Shown here: piece by piece, positions 23,491 to 32,277 of the stretch
Layout: each line of letters begins with the position of its first letter
Numbering within the stretch: the first letter of the stretch is position 1
Virus record (IMG/VR): IMGVR_UViG_3300046777_001138
Location: 1-52,988 of that record
Source of the DNA: a virus
Reading direction: 5' to 3' (one strand)
DNA: 52,988 nucleotides
The notes under the pieces: model-generated
The model's input: only the letters and a program-made list of their open reading frames with translations
What the model was told of the DNA's origin: nothing
Database searches by the model: none
Position numbers and translations under genes: made by a program

Positions 23491-24063
23491 CTATGGAAGT
23501 TCTTGTGGGATTTGTTGCAATCCTAGTGCATCAAGGCAATTCTGCCAATCCCACGGAGTCAGCGCAGAATGTTCGAGACCATCATTTGATGATTCCAAAA
23601 AGCTCCCCTGATAGCTGACCTTCCAAAACTTCACCCCTGGAGCGGCAGCAATCCCACTTCCAAGCAGCTCCAACCGGTCGGTATCGGTGATATTGAGTGT
23701 CGTTCCGTAATGGGTAAAAGGTGCCGAGCCCGTAACGGAAAGCCCGACGCCAACGGAGAGCGGATTGGCAGGATCCCGTTTGGCCCCATTGGGTAAAGGA
23801 ACCGCAGCGTCAAGAGCGGCGAAGGCCTGTGCGAGTGCATCGCTGGCAACAATGACAAAGAGTCGATTAAAAACAAACTCTTCCGATCCAAGCACAGTCA
23901 AGAATGGCCAGACGGTTTTATCCGCCTGATTCCACTCTTCCGCCGAGATAAACCAAACGCCGACTGCATCCTGAATTGGATTAAAAAAGGAATCAGGCGC
24001 AAACTGTTGACCACGCAGTTGAGCCGCTTGCGCTTCTGTTACGGGATAGACAACTTGCGGCAT
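23491..24063 (-). CDS. Tail-region protein, 190 aa
   Basis: Starts [20 protein letters not shown] and contains [20 protein letters not shown]. This pairs with the adjacent fibre-like gene in the same way as chaperone or adaptor proteins do next to tail fibres in other phages. By eye the stretch is richer in G and C than the neighbouring tape measure gene. It is coupled by TAATG. Confidence 0.6.
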   Translation of the reverse strand: MPQVVYPVTEAQAAQLRGQQFAPDSFFNPIQDAVGVWFISAEEWNQADKTVWPFLTVLGSEEFVFNRLFVIVASDALAQAFAALDAAVPLPNGAKRDPANPLSVGVGLSVTGSAPFTHYGTTLNITDTDRLELLGSGIAAAPGVKFWKVSYQGSFLESSNDGLEHSALTPWDWQNCLDALGLQQIPQELP

Positions 24064-24881
24064 TAGACATTCCTCCCAAGGGTGGTCTGGTATGCCTGAA
24101 CAAGAGTGTAAAGGTTGTCACAATCTCCAGAAGTCAGGCCATTGCCAACGAAAGAAAGCCGGTGCTCAATCGGTGAATATTGAGCCGCTGTGCCGGATTG
24201 ATTCCTTGCGCCGATAAAAAACGGATAATTGTGTCTTGTGTTTGAGCCAGCGCCATTGGTTGTTTTTGTGCCACGAATCGAAACAATAGAAGAGCTTGCT
24301 CCGTTCCTTGTCCCAAAAATAAAACCTAAAGTGCTAGCGTTAGAAACGGTTATTTGAACTCCATTGTTTTGAAGAATAAATATTGCGGAGTCGCCCGCTT
24401 CTCTAGGCCCAATTATGTCATAGGTTGCGGTGTCCGTGCATCCTATTGGTTGTTTTGCCGAACCCGCCGCAACAGAAGTGCCACCATAAAACCCAAACGA
24501 CTCGCTATTCGTGGAAAGATTGGAGAGTGGAGAAAGGAAGGTGTTGGCATAGCCATTGGTGCCGTTGGGGAGCGCACCCGTAGATGAGTGTGTCCACCCA
24601 CCTGAGAAGGTTAAACGAAAAGCTGCGTCCAGATCCCTAGGGTCTTTCAGGTTGTACTTGTGCGTCGTCGCTGTCCCGCCCACCATGGGATAAAACGCCA
24701 ACATTTTCGACCAAATCGAGTTGCTTTTCAGGTCCAGCACGAGCTGATTGACTGCGGTCTTTTGGGTTGGATTTGTAATACCAGTTGCAGTAAAAAAAGC
24801 AACAGCATCTGGGTCATACGCCACCGACGAAGTACCACTCGTGGTAGACGAATAGCCAACTCTAAGTAGTGGTAAGCCCAT
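24063..24881 (-). CDS. Tail fibre / receptor-binding-like protein, 272 aa
   Basis: FFTATGITNPTQKTAVNQLV, SIWSKMLAFYPMVGGTATTH and KYNLKDPRDLDAAFRLTFSG are hallmarks of a phage tail protein family with a C-terminal LamG-like (concanavalin-type) fold. The C-terminus ends LSFVGNGLTSGDCDNLYTLV, also family-typical. It would bind host surface glycans. Its own TATAGTG box lies 25-30 bp upstream. Together with the 190-aa neighbour it may be an exchangeable module. Confidence 0.75.
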   Translation of the reverse strand: MGLPLLRVGYSSTTSGTSSVAYDPDAVAFFTATGITNPTQKTAVNQLVLDLKSNSIWSKMLAFYPMVGGTATTHKYNLKDPRDLDAAFRLTFSGGWTHSSTGALPNGTNGYANTFLSPLSNLSTNSESFGFYGGTSVAAGSAKQPIGCTDTATYDIIGPREAGDSAIFILQNNGVQITVSNASTLGFIFGTRNGASSSIVSIRGTKTTNGAGSNTRHNYPFFIGARNQSGTAAQYSPIEHRLSFVGNGLTSGDCDNLYTLVQAYQTTLGRNV

Positions 24882-24902
24882 TTAGTTTATCCTTCGGAAT
24901 AC

Positions 24903-24914
24903 TACACTATAAGC
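24903..24914 (-). promoter_or_regulatory. TATARTG box upstream of the fibre gene
   Basis: GCTTATAGTGT in the 36-bp gap, 25-30 bases before the ATG. It is one of eight similar boxes in minus-strand gaps and is a likely late-promoter -10 element. No clear -35 is visible. Confidence 0.5.
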
Positions 24915-24917
24915 AGG

Positions 24918-26153
24918 TTAGACTAATAGACTTCCAATCTGCTGATAAGTATACGCTGGATCTTGAAAAAGTAATTGGTGAGGAAATGACGGATACAGCG
25001 ACGGTGTACCGTTTGTAGTTGATATTAAAGGCCCACCAATCTTTACTTGTGCTGATGTATACATGGCAGGATACCAATACCCATCCCTTGCGTTTGGGAC
25101 TAAGTTATTACCTCTAGGTATAAACGCACCTCTGCTCTTTAAACCGGCGACAGGATCTTTATCTTCATTTCTTCTTCGAGGATCCCTATAAATAAACATC
25201 AACTCAAGATCGCATAACCTAGATGGAGTTAGAGTGTTGGAAGCGGTAATAGGAGGAAATGGTCTGTTGTAAATCTGCTTTGTCTTTGCACCTACATACA
25301 ACAATGTACCAGCAGGCCAATTATCAAAACTAGTCTGATTTACAGTCCCTTGCGCCAAGTCTAAGATTGAAAATCCCGCTGGTGGGCCAAATACTTTTGT
25401 TACATCAGGACCTGTAAGCCATTCGTAAGGCACCCCGTACCAAGTGTAAACAACCTTTGCTCCGGGTCTAAGTTGATGCACATTACCTTTACCAGCGGGC
25501 AATCCTTGCACATTGGCATTATTAGACCACATCACATATTGACCCATTTCCGCCGACAAAAATTGACCCTCAATCTCGTAAGTCTTTGTGCAAAATCTTT
25601 TCCACTCGTTCCAAACAGGAATGCTAGCTTTGTTTGGTTTTGTGGAATCAGTATTCTGCGGTAAAAAGAAATCTACTTCATCTGTGTTTGTAATTTGATC
25701 GTCCGTAGCAACAAGATAGGACCTTTGGGAATATTCTGAGTTTACTACATATTCCCTGTATCTTGGCCACAATGGGGCTGTTTTTTGTTTTAGATCACTG
25801 GACGCTATGAGTGTACCATTACCATTCTTTCCCTCAAATTGGTCACACATAACATAGGCTTGACCAGAAATACCGGAGATAGCCGTAGCGTACAACCAAG
25901 GCATATACGCATGTGCAAGAGGAGGTACACGGTTTAGTTTACCAAACCCAGCAGATCCACCCGGATAACCTCCAATAGTGTCCCCAAGAATTGTGTAAAT
26001 AAGCGATGGAAGTGCTTGTTCAGATACATGCATTGTCATGGTTGCTTTTGCATCAACCGTAGACAATTGAATTGTATCTTTACTTGTCGGGCCGATAGGA
26101 GTAAGACAGAACCTAAGTTCATCTTGGGTCAACTGCCTATATTGCATTTCCAT
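24918..26153 (-). CDS. Distal tail / baseplate-like protein, 411 aa
   Basis: Large protein directly after the tape measure gene, where siphophages carry distal tail proteins. It begins MEMQYRQLTQDELRFCLTPI and is beta-rich with many Tyr/Trp. Its C-terminus (YWYPAMYTSAQVKIGGPLIS) vaguely resembles a segment of the tube-like protein at 28929. AGGA six bases before the ATG supports the start. No catalytic motif is visible. The assignment rests on gene order. Confidence 0.6.
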   Translation of the reverse strand: MEMQYRQLTQDELRFCLTPIGPTSKDTIQLSTVDAKATMTMHVSEQALPSLIYTILGDTIGGYPGGSAGFGKLNRVPPLAHAYMPWLYATAISGISGQAYVMCDQFEGKNGNGTLIASSDLKQKTAPLWPRYREYVVNSEYSQRSYLVATDDQITNTDEVDFFLPQNTDSTKPNKASIPVWNEWKRFCTKTYEIEGQFLSAEMGQYVMWSNNANVQGLPAGKGNVHQLRPGAKVVYTWYGVPYEWLTGPDVTKVFGPPAGFSILDLAQGTVNQTSFDNWPAGTLLYVGAKTKQIYNRPFPPITASNTLTPSRLCDLELMFIYRDPRRRNEDKDPVAGLKSRGAFIPRGNNLVPNARDGYWYPAMYTSAQVKIGGPLISTTNGTPSLYPSFPHQLLFQDPAYTYQQIGSLLV

Positions 26154-26156
26154 GGA

Positions 26157-28163
26157 TTATCCTGCAAAGTTAAATTTAAACATACCAAAGAACTCTTCAG
26201 GAGCAGCCATCTTTTTGTTTACATTACCATCTTCTTTGGCCAATCCCAAATTAGGATTGTTTTTATTTTGTTCAAATTCTTTTGCCCATTTATTAGGCAA
26301 ATCATTTTTAAGAATTTGTTCTGCAACTGCTCGCTGAGGGTCGTTAAAGCCTGAAGTTGCCAAATAAGCGTTCTGGACAGCGGTGTTACCTATGTCTGCG
26401 AAACCAGTGAGTTTGGTCGATGTCGCAGCGGCCAGACCTATAGTAGACTTTTGCGTCAATGCCTTCTTTATGGCTTCACCCAAAAACGGAATATAGCTAG
26501 AAAGCTGAATGATCGCCTCACGAAGAGCCCACACAAATCCGTTTATGTAATCAATCATAGATGCAAATCCCTTAAACAATGGGTTAAGCAATGCCATGAT
26601 TAGATCTATGGTTCCCTCTATTGCTCCAAACAATGTACCTAAAACAACCGAAAGAACATTTGTGATAAATGACAGTATGCTTATAAGCGGTTGCGCCAAA
26701 GTAATAACAGATTGAATAAGTTTACCAAGTAACTGCATAGCTGGTCCAAATATGCCAAGCACATAGTCTACCATTGGTGTTATGGCAGAAATAAAGGATG
26801 CCATGGATTCACCAAGTGAAACCATGACTGGGTATAGCCTATCAGCGATTACTCTTGTCAATGGGATAACTGCTTGAAGTGTCAGCGTAGAATACACGCC
26901 TACGACCGCCTCTAGATCACGAAGAACTAGGCTGGCAGCACTAGCAACACCGGGAGCATATGCAGCAGCAGACTTAATTAGACCAGACACCCATTTCTCA
27001 AATATTGCCACGCTGGCTTGAATCGCTGCGTTTAATGCTACCAGACCAGCACCAATAGTAAACACTACTGCACCCGCTGGACCAAACGCTTTGGTTAGCA
27101 TTTTTGAAATAGCGCCGACAATAGCGGCTTTAGACCACGAAAAGCCTTTTTTCTTTCCGTCTTTCGATTCCCCTGTTTCGCTAGACGCATCGCCTCTAAC
27201 TGTCTGATTGGCAAGAGCTTCCATAGCCAATTCAAGTTTGGCCTGATCCTTCTGATACTTCCTACGCTGCTCGTAGTCACTCCGCAAATATTTTTGCTCA
27301 AGCGCATTCAGCTCGTCTTGTTCACGAGATTTCTTTTTCGCTAACGCATTCAGGCCCTTGCGCCATAAAGCAGCAGCTTCAGCTTCCTCTTTTGCAGCAT
27401 TTTCTTTTTCTTTTACTGCGTCTTTTCCAGCCAAATAATCCACACGAGATGGACCATAGGACCACGCCAACTCGTTAGCAGCGGCATCCTCTCGCATCTT
27501 TTGTATTTTATCTAATCCCCGCCTCCACAACGCAGCAGCGGATTTCTCTTGAGCTGCAATTACAAGTTCTTCTTGGGCAGCTTCTTTACTCAATTCCGCT
27601 GCTTTAAACGCTTCAACGTGAGCCTCTTGAGTAGGCTGGTATTGAGTCTGTTGGCTTCGCTGTTTTTCCTTTTCCTTACCAACCAAGTAGTCCACACGAG
27701 ATGGACCAAACGCCATGCCAGCAGCTAGCCCAGCAAGGTCACTCTCTTTTAGTAGCTGAGCAAACTCTTTGTCAAATGCTTTCTGCGATTCAGACCCAAG
27801 TTTAAAGTCTATGCGTGATGGACCGTAGGCCATCCCTGCATCAATGCCTTCCTGAATTGCTTTTTTGGTAGACTGTCGAATATCGTAGTCAAGTTCACGG
27901 TCAATAGCGGAACCCTTCGATCCCCCTCCACCACTTACTTTTCCAGAACCAATCTTTGAGATCAACTTGTCGATAGACGACGACAATGCAGCTACAGCAG
28001 TCTGTAATTGCTGCTGAACAGTTTCAAGCAATCCCAGTTTTGCTGTGGATGCAATTAATTGGGTAGAATTGTCCGTGAGTGCAGCAATAAGCGGAGCCAG
28101 TGCAGCGTCCGAAGACCCTCCACCAGCTCCACCGAGATCCGTTGCTGTTACTGTTCCACTCAT
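26157..28163 (-). CDS. Tail tape measure protein, 668 aa
   Basis: Determines tail length and forms the rod inside the tube. The N-terminal 300 residues are helical and lysine/glutamate-rich. They contain three copies of a repeat, GPSR[IV]D[FY]xxG, near residues 114, 153 and 237, and two of AALWR[RK]GL near 210 and 265. The C-terminal half has long hydrophobic stretches (AIVGAISKMLTKAFGPAGAV) as in tape measure proteins that cross the membrane. The length would predict a tail of about 100 nm, using the usual ~1.5 Angstrom per residue. The start is coupled to the frameshift product stop (TAATG). Confidence 0.9.
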   Translation of the reverse strand: MSGTVTATDLGGAGGGSSDAALAPLIAALTDNSTQLIASTAKLGLLETVQQQLQTAVAALSSSIDKLISKIGSGKVSGGGGSKGSAIDRELDYDIRQSTKKAIQEGIDAGMAYGPSRIDFKLGSESQKAFDKEFAQLLKESDLAGLAAGMAFGPSRVDYLVGKEKEKQRSQQTQYQPTQEAHVEAFKAAELSKEAAQEELVIAAQEKSAAALWRRGLDKIQKMREDAAANELAWSYGPSRVDYLAGKDAVKEKENAAKEEAEAAALWRKGLNALAKKKSREQDELNALEQKYLRSDYEQRRKYQKDQAKLELAMEALANQTVRGDASSETGESKDGKKKGFSWSKAAIVGAISKMLTKAFGPAGAVVFTIGAGLVALNAAIQASVAIFEKWVSGLIKSAAAYAPGVASAASLVLRDLEAVVGVYSTLTLQAVIPLTRVIADRLYPVMVSLGESMASFISAITPMVDYVLGIFGPAMQLLGKLIQSVITLAQPLISILSFITNVLSVVLGTLFGAIEGTIDLIMALLNPLFKGFASMIDYINGFVWALREAIIQLSSYIPFLGEAIKKALTQKSTIGLAAATSTKLTGFADIGNTAVQNAYLATSGFNDPQRAVAEQILKNDLPNKWAKEFEQNKNNPNLGLAKEDGNVNKKMAAPEEFFGMFKFNFAG

Positions 28164-28510
28164 TAACTATACCCTCGTTGTTCGTATTCTGCCCATTGCT
28201 TTTCAATCTTGTCAGCAGGCATACCGAACGCTGAAGCAGTGAAAAAGAACTCAATCTTGATCTTCTCAAGATCCTTCACTTCCCGATACAGTTCAGGGGC
28301 AGGAAGTGGTCTGGGATTACCTTTTGAATCCCTAGGTCTGAAGTAGTGCCCAAAGATCTGTCTATCCGTTAATTTACCAATCTGCTCATATGTCAGATTG
28401 TAAGGTTCTGATATTAGGATAGCATATGTCTGGGCAATGTTCAGAATGTGATGCTGTTTGCTGCGACTGCTGTACGGCCCTGTTACTGCCCCGTCAGAGT
28501 CGCCCTCCAG
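28163..28510 (-). CDS. -1 frameshift extension of the tail assembly chaperone
   Basis: A reading frame of 115 codons, open in the -1 frame from the slippery heptamer at 28516-28510 down to a TAA that overlaps the tape measure start. It has no start codon of its own with a ribosome binding site, as in lambda G-T. The fusion product would have 256 residues. The extension contains EPYNLTYEQIGKLTDRQIFG, then YREVKDLEKIKIEFFFTASA and ends AEYEQRGYS. The position between chaperone and tape measure is the classical one. Confidence 0.85.
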   Translation of the reverse strand: MEGDSDGAVTGPYSSRSKQHHILNIAQTYAILISEPYNLTYEQIGKLTDRQIFGHYFRPRDSKGNPRPLPAPELYREVKDLEKIKIEFFFTASAFGMPADKIEKQWAEYEQRGYS

Positions 28511-28932
28511 TTTGGGAAGGAGATATCCATGATCAGCCCAATCAACTCAGCGACTTCCTCAGGATGTTCCTGAAGGATCTTACCCCAGTCCTTCACAGGA
28601 ACGCCGGTACAGACATTGAGGACATTGGCAATGCCATCCTCAGTCTTGAACCATTCCTTGAAAGCCTTGGACCCGAATGTATAGAACCCAGTCAGAGCCC
28701 GATCATGGTACACGCCATAAGCGATACCATACTCTTCGTCTGACATGAAATCTTTATCCTTCTTCAGGATGTTCCTAGCTCTAGCCGCCAACACCCCTTC
28801 AAGTTTAGCCTTCGTGTCCTGATCAATGAGAGTGTAGCTGATCTCACGATCACCGATCTTAAACGGCATCGCTCCAGCCGCATTCCCGATATTAGCCCTA
28901 ACGCTTGCGCTAGGCTTAGAACTTGTACTCAC
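28483..28932 (-). CDS. Tail assembly chaperone (short form)
   Basis: A 149-residue protein preceding the tape measure gene; such proteins coat the tape measure during tail assembly. It contains MPFKIGDREISYTLIDQDTK and an acidic C-terminus (LQEHPEEVAELIGLIMD). The 3' end carries CCCAAAC in the phase C-CCA-AAC, 25 bases before the stop, which lets a fraction of ribosomes shift -1 into the extension. GTG at 28932 with AAGGGA upstream and a GTGA overlap is preferred over the ATG at 28956, which has no ribosome binding site. Confidence 0.85.
   Translation of the reverse strand: MSTSSKPSASVRANIGNAAGAMPFKIGDREISYTLIDQDTKAKLEGVLAARARNILKKDKDFMSDEEYGIAYGVYHDRALTGFYTFGSKAFKEWFKTEDGIANVLNVCTGVPVKDWGKILQEHPEEVAELIGLIMDISFPNWRATLTGQ
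28510..28516 (-). promoter_or_regulatory. Programmed -1 ribosomal frameshift site CCCAAAC
   Basis: A canonical X-XXY-YYZ heptamer read as C-CCA-AAC in the chaperone frame. After slippage the tRNAs re-pair with CCC and AAA, and translation continues as CTG-GAG-GGC. Confidence 0.85.
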
Positions 28933-29495
28933 GAGGTATGTCCCTTCAAAGTCCATGGATAATTATTTAGGAATGGATTCTTTGGCGTAATCTTGTTACC
29001 CGTTGTATCCACCCATCCACTATAAACAGGATCTGAACTACCGATATCAAACGACCAATCTATTTTTGCAGAAACACTAATTCCATACGAAGTAGTGATA
29101 GAGTTGGCATAGTCCATCTTGGACACAATGACTGGAATTTTACACATCAACACATCACTATCCAATGACAATCGAAGTTTCCACCATAACGGGCATCCTA
29201 GATATAACCCAGGATTTCCATTACGAGGTACAAGCCCATTCAGGATTATTTCTCCTGCGGGCATTGTAGGATACCAACCTTCACCCCTTGAACTAGGCAT
29301 GTTGCGTTCAAGCATAGTCATGCTCAGCGCAATCGTCCAGTCCTTGAATGTCATGAAGTTATTATCAAGCGTTGGCTCAGGAAACGCTAATGGGTCCGAC
29401 TCATTGAAAATCTGGCTACCACACGGCTTGGGGTACTCACGGGTTTCCATGAGTACCGAGCCTTGTTTGCCAGACCACATCGTCGGAGAAGCCAT
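28929..29495 (-). CDS. Tail-tube-like protein 3, 188 aa
   Basis: The N-terminus (WSGKQGSVLMETREYP) is similar to that of the next upstream gene product (LSGKYGSVLVAGTEIP), so it is probably a diverged tail-tube paralogue. The rest is beta-rich with WYPTMPAGEIILNGLVPRNG. It overlaps the chaperone start by GTGA. An initiator or tail-completion form of the tube is an alternative. Confidence 0.6.
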   Translation of the reverse strand: MASPTMWSGKQGSVLMETREYPKPCGSQIFNESDPLAFPEPTLDNNFMTFKDWTIALSMTMLERNMPSSRGEGWYPTMPAGEIILNGLVPRNGNPGLYLGCPLWWKLRLSLDSDVLMCKIPVIVSKMDYANSITTSYGISVSAKIDWSFDIGSSDPVYSGWVDTTGNKITPKNPFLNNYPWTLKGHTS

Positions 29496-29498
29496 TGA

Positions 29499-29894
29499 TT
29501 ACACCTCTTGGCTGGTCAGACTCGTACACGAGATCGAGAGTTCAGTCATGGCCTTGATGTCGTTATTACGGCCATTGTCCGTGATACGCATCTTCCGTTC
29601 CATGACAGTCAGACCAGAATTGACCATCAGTTTTACAGTTACCACAGCGCCGACAGACATAGCTGTCGAGGTCACCAAGGCAGTAGGACGGACATTGAAA
29701 GTCACATTGTAACGCCCAATACCCGCAAGCATTTGTTGCTGTGCAAAGGTATCAACGCCAGCCCTAGACATGAAGGTAGTGGCATCAAGTTCGTCCACTT
29801 CCTCGTCATAGGTCCAGTCATACGCTGGAATCTCAGTACCTGCGACGAGTACAGAGCCATACTTACCGGATAGTCCGGGACTTGTTGCAGCCAT
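29499..29894 (-). CDS. Tail-tube-like protein 2, 131 aa
   Basis: Pattern W-x-x-D-x-x-x-D-x-LD-x-T-x-F (YDWTYDEEVDELDATTFMSR) shared with the adjacent 125-residue protein. The later TFNVRPTALVTSTAMSVGAV and AMTELSISCTSLTSQEV strands suit the phage tube fold. AGGAG eight bases before the ATG. One of three consecutive tube-like genes. Confidence 0.7.
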   Translation of the reverse strand: MAATSPGLSGKYGSVLVAGTEIPAYDWTYDEEVDELDATTFMSRAGVDTFAQQQMLAGIGRYNVTFNVRPTALVTSTAMSVGAVVTVKLMVNSGLTVMERKMRITDNGRNNDIKAMTELSISCTSLTSQEV

Positions 29895-29905
29895 AGAATT
29901 ACTCC

Positions 29906-30283
29906 TTAAGCGTCGTCAGAGGTAGTGGTTTTACCGGAAAGTTCAAACTCATAGGTTCCGTCTACAGACAACTTTTTGTTGATCTTGGAGATCATCACAT
30001 AGTCCGTAGCCCAGACGATAGGAGTCGTACCCGATCCAAGTTCAACAGTAACTACAGTGCCAGTAGTAGGCAGGGTAGTAGCCACGAGCATTGGACCTGA
30101 TATCGTGTATGATCCACGCCGAATACCATCGATGTTATCCTGCATACCACCCGTACAAAAGTTGGTGGTATCAAGGGCATCAGCGGTATCGTCAATCTTC
30201 CAGTTGTTTGCACACAAGGTAATAGGGGATCCACCAACAGTATTCTTGTAGGTGACATACCCCGTTTTTCCGGCGATAGCCAT
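29906..30283 (-). CDS. Tail-tube-like protein 1 (candidate major tail protein), 125 aa
   Basis: Contains NNWKIDDTADALDTTNFCTG, GIRRGSYTISGPML and a final YEFELSGKTTTSDDA. This is the common pattern of short siphophage tail-tube proteins: W-x-x-x-D, LDTTNF, GxxxyxxsG. AAGGAG seven bases before the ATG. It is followed by two paralogues, so which one forms the main tube cannot be decided. Confidence 0.75.
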   Translation of the reverse strand: MAIAGKTGYVTYKNTVGGSPITLCANNWKIDDTADALDTTNFCTGGMQDNIDGIRRGSYTISGPMLVATTLPTTGTVVTVELGSGTTPIVWATDYVMISKINKKLSVDGTYEFELSGKTTTSDDA

Positions 30284-30294
30284 GTGTAGACTCC

Positions 30295-30756
30295 TTAGGT
30301 AGGTCTTGCTTCAGATGTGGTAACATACATCCGTACATTGGATGCTTGGTAGTTTGATCCCGTCCCTGAGATGGGAATCGTCAGCGGTGTACCGATGGTC
30401 ACATCTATATCCCAGACCTCAGAGATTGAACCAAGTGGGCTACCACTGCGTTTTAGCAACAAGGCATTACGGATAGTCTCTCGTGTCGTCAGCGACGATT
30501 GTAGACCGGTTTCATACTCACGGTTACCAGCTTCTACGAGGCAGATACCGATTGGGTATGTCCAGAACAATCCGCCGAAGAAACCATCTTTTGATGTTTC
30601 CCCCTCGGTAGGACCAACCAAGATCATTGGTAAATCATCACCGGGAAGGATAACCAATTTCTTCCTCGCCACAATCGTACCCGGCAACGCTGGGCTAACA
30701 GCCTGAAGCCTAGCTACTGTAGCACTCAGAATCTGGCCTAGCAGGCTATCGCTCAC
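30295..30756 (-). CDS. Tail terminator-like / minor tail protein, 153 aa
   Basis: GTG start overlapping the upstream stop (GTGA). It has an N-terminal helix (LLGQILSATVARLQAV), strands such as PMILVGPTEGETSK, and a TTRETIRNALLL helix. Position between the neck gene and the tube genes is that of a tail terminator. Family not certain. Confidence 0.65.
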   Translation of the reverse strand: MSDSLLGQILSATVARLQAVSPALPGTIVARKKLVILPGDDLPMILVGPTEGETSKDGFFGGLFWTYPIGICLVEAGNREYETGLQSSLTTRETIRNALLLKRSGSPLGSISEVWDIDVTIGTPLTIPISGTGSNYQASNVRMYVTTSEARPT

Positions 30757-31094
30757 AGCGTTTCTCCTGCATCCACGATGCCTGTAATAACCCAGCGATT
30801 AGACCAACTGGTTTCCACATTACCAAGGATCCGGTAAGTCCTGCCAGTATCCTCATCTACGATCTTGCCGTTAGCCTCAGGAGCGTAGCCTAGTTCGTTC
30901 TTGAAGATACAGAACTTGGTTCCTACCGTTGGAACACTTGTACCGGCTACCGATGCAGGAACCTGAGTCGCTGGGTAACGCTTGACATTCTCAATGGTTA
31001 CTTCTGTTCTCGGCGTAGAAAAAGGTGTATAGGTAAGCGTAATCAAGTTGTCAAAGACAAGGTAGTCGTCAGTAATATCGAGAGAATCTGACAT
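30753..31094 (-). CDS. Head-tail connector / neck protein, 113 aa
   Basis: Beta-rich protein (MSDSLDITDDYLVFDNLITL, then IVDEDTGRTYRILGNVETSW) in the usual place of a neck or stopper protein. It is coupled to its neighbours at both ends. No decisive motif. Confidence 0.6.
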   Translation of the reverse strand: MSDSLDITDDYLVFDNLITLTYTPFSTPRTEVTIENVKRYPATQVPASVAGTSVPTVGTKFCIFKNELGYAPEANGKIVDEDTGRTYRILGNVETSWSNRWVITGIVDAGETL

Positions 31095-31534
31095 TACAGT
31101 TCTATCATCTCGTATGGGTGATTTGAAACAGTATACCCGCCGACACCGAACACCTTGTCCAACTCAGCCCTTGTATCGTTTTCGTTTAGGAAATCGAAAG
31201 GGCCCTTGCGTTCTTTTTCGTTTGCAAGGAACTCGCCATAGTCGAAGTCATTTCCGAACCATTGACCATGTGAGTGAGGCGTGTAGCCTAGTTTTATACC
31301 GCCGTCAATGATCTGGTAGGCTACTGACTTTTGGAGATCACCAGTGACCAAGTGAGGGTAATCGCCGGGAACTGAAGGATTCTTGTTGTTAGGGTTCACA
31401 ACTCCAAGTTTATCCCGAAGATCCTTAACCAGCTGATCACCTAATTCCTTCAGGCGAGAGATCGGAACTATCAGCCCCTGACCTCTCTTGCCTTTCGCAG
31501 CGATAGACGCAAACAACATCGCTGCTTCACGCAT
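31094..31534 (-). CDS. HK97 gp10-like neck/tail protein, 146 aa
   Basis: Basic N-terminal helix (LFASIAAKGKRGQGLIVPIS), then PHLVTGDLQKSVAYQI and YGEFLANEKERKGPFDFLNE. The segment G-x-L-x-x-S...YG.FLE.G....RPF resembles gp10/minor tail proteins that join head and tail. TAATG start overlap. Confidence 0.7.
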   Translation of the reverse strand: MREAAMLFASIAAKGKRGQGLIVPISRLKELGDQLVKDLRDKLGVVNPNNKNPSVPGDYPHLVTGDLQKSVAYQIIDGGIKLGYTPHSHGQWFGNDFDYGEFLANEKERKGPFDFLNENDTRAELDKVFGVGGYTVSNHPYEMIEL

Positions 31535-31854
31535 TAGACAGCCGCAAACCTGTAAGTCAAGTGACCACCACAGTTCGCAGTAGCCGAAGAGTTAAGAACT
31601 AAGTTCTCACCATCAGCACACTTAAGAACACCAAACTCGTCCATGTAAGTGCCTGAAGACATTACAGGAGAAATACCGCCGGATGCCACTACGGGCATTG
31701 GACCAGTAAGATCCGTAGACCCAGACTTCCACTTAAGCGTAGTATCCGCCGAAACGAGTACCGTATAACCAAGGACAACAATACGCTTCCCAGAGATACC
31801 GGTGACAACCGTAGTGTCCCCAGAAGCAGTAGTAGAAATCTTTGCGTACAACAT
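31534..31854 (-). CDS. Conserved phage virion-like protein, 106 aa
   Basis: Short beta-sandwich pattern (RIVVLGYTVLVSADTTLKWK, then LNSSATANCGGHLTYRFAAV) known from many siphophages as a structural protein of unassigned position. TAATG coupling on both sides. Confidence 0.65.
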   Translation of the reverse strand: MLYAKISTTASGDTTVVTGISGKRIVVLGYTVLVSADTTLKWKSGSTDLTGPMPVVASGGISPVMSSGTYMDEFGVLKCADGENLVLNSSATANCGGHLTYRFAAV

Positions 31855-32081
31855 TAGTAAGTAATCCCCCGAGTGTACTTGACGATAGGGCCCTGAAGTT
31901 TCATCTGTATCCGGCGCAACTCATCCAATTGCTGACAAAGCATTCGGAAGTATTCTGTCCATTCTACCCGCTGGCCGTCCACTTCATACGATGGCTTTGG
32001 GTTTACCGACAACTCTGCGATTTTACCCGATAAGTTGTCGATAGCAATTTGGACATTAGTTGCTGCCTGATCAGTTGCCAT
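31854..32081 (-). CDS. Small head-region protein, 75 aa
   Basis: Helical protein (NVQIAIDNLSGKIAELSVNP and FRMLCQQLDELRRIQMKLQG). Its length and place suggest a small connector or assembly factor that I cannot name. It overlaps the upstream gene by 11 bp. Confidence 0.6.
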   Translation of the reverse strand: MATDQAATNVQIAIDNLSGKIAELSVNPKPSYEVDGQRVEWTEYFRMLCQQLDELRRIQMKLQGPIVKYTRGITY

Positions 32082-32268
32082 CAGTTACCTCTTTGATCGT
32101 ATAGGCCCTGTAAGGGCGATCAGGCGACAGGTTAAACTCAATCCGGTAATTTTCTAGTGCTACTTCAGGATTTGCTACCTGATACTCAACCACAGGGAGA
32201 TTAGGGTAGCTGACCGCATAGGTCTTGATCTTTGGGTTTCCCATCTTGATTATGATCGACTTCGACAT
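32071..32268 (-). CDS. Hypothetical protein, 65 aa
   Basis: First gene after the capsid gene and its hairpin. The ATG at 32268 has GAGG six bases upstream. TATAATG lies just upstream at 32284-32278. The product (MSKSIIIKMGNPKIKTYAVS) is small and beta-like. Function unknown. Confidence 0.6.
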   Translation of the reverse strand: MSKSIIIKMGNPKIKTYAVSYPNLPVVEYQVANPEVALENYRIEFNLSPDRPYRAYTIKEVTDGN

Positions 32269-32277
32269 CACTCACCT

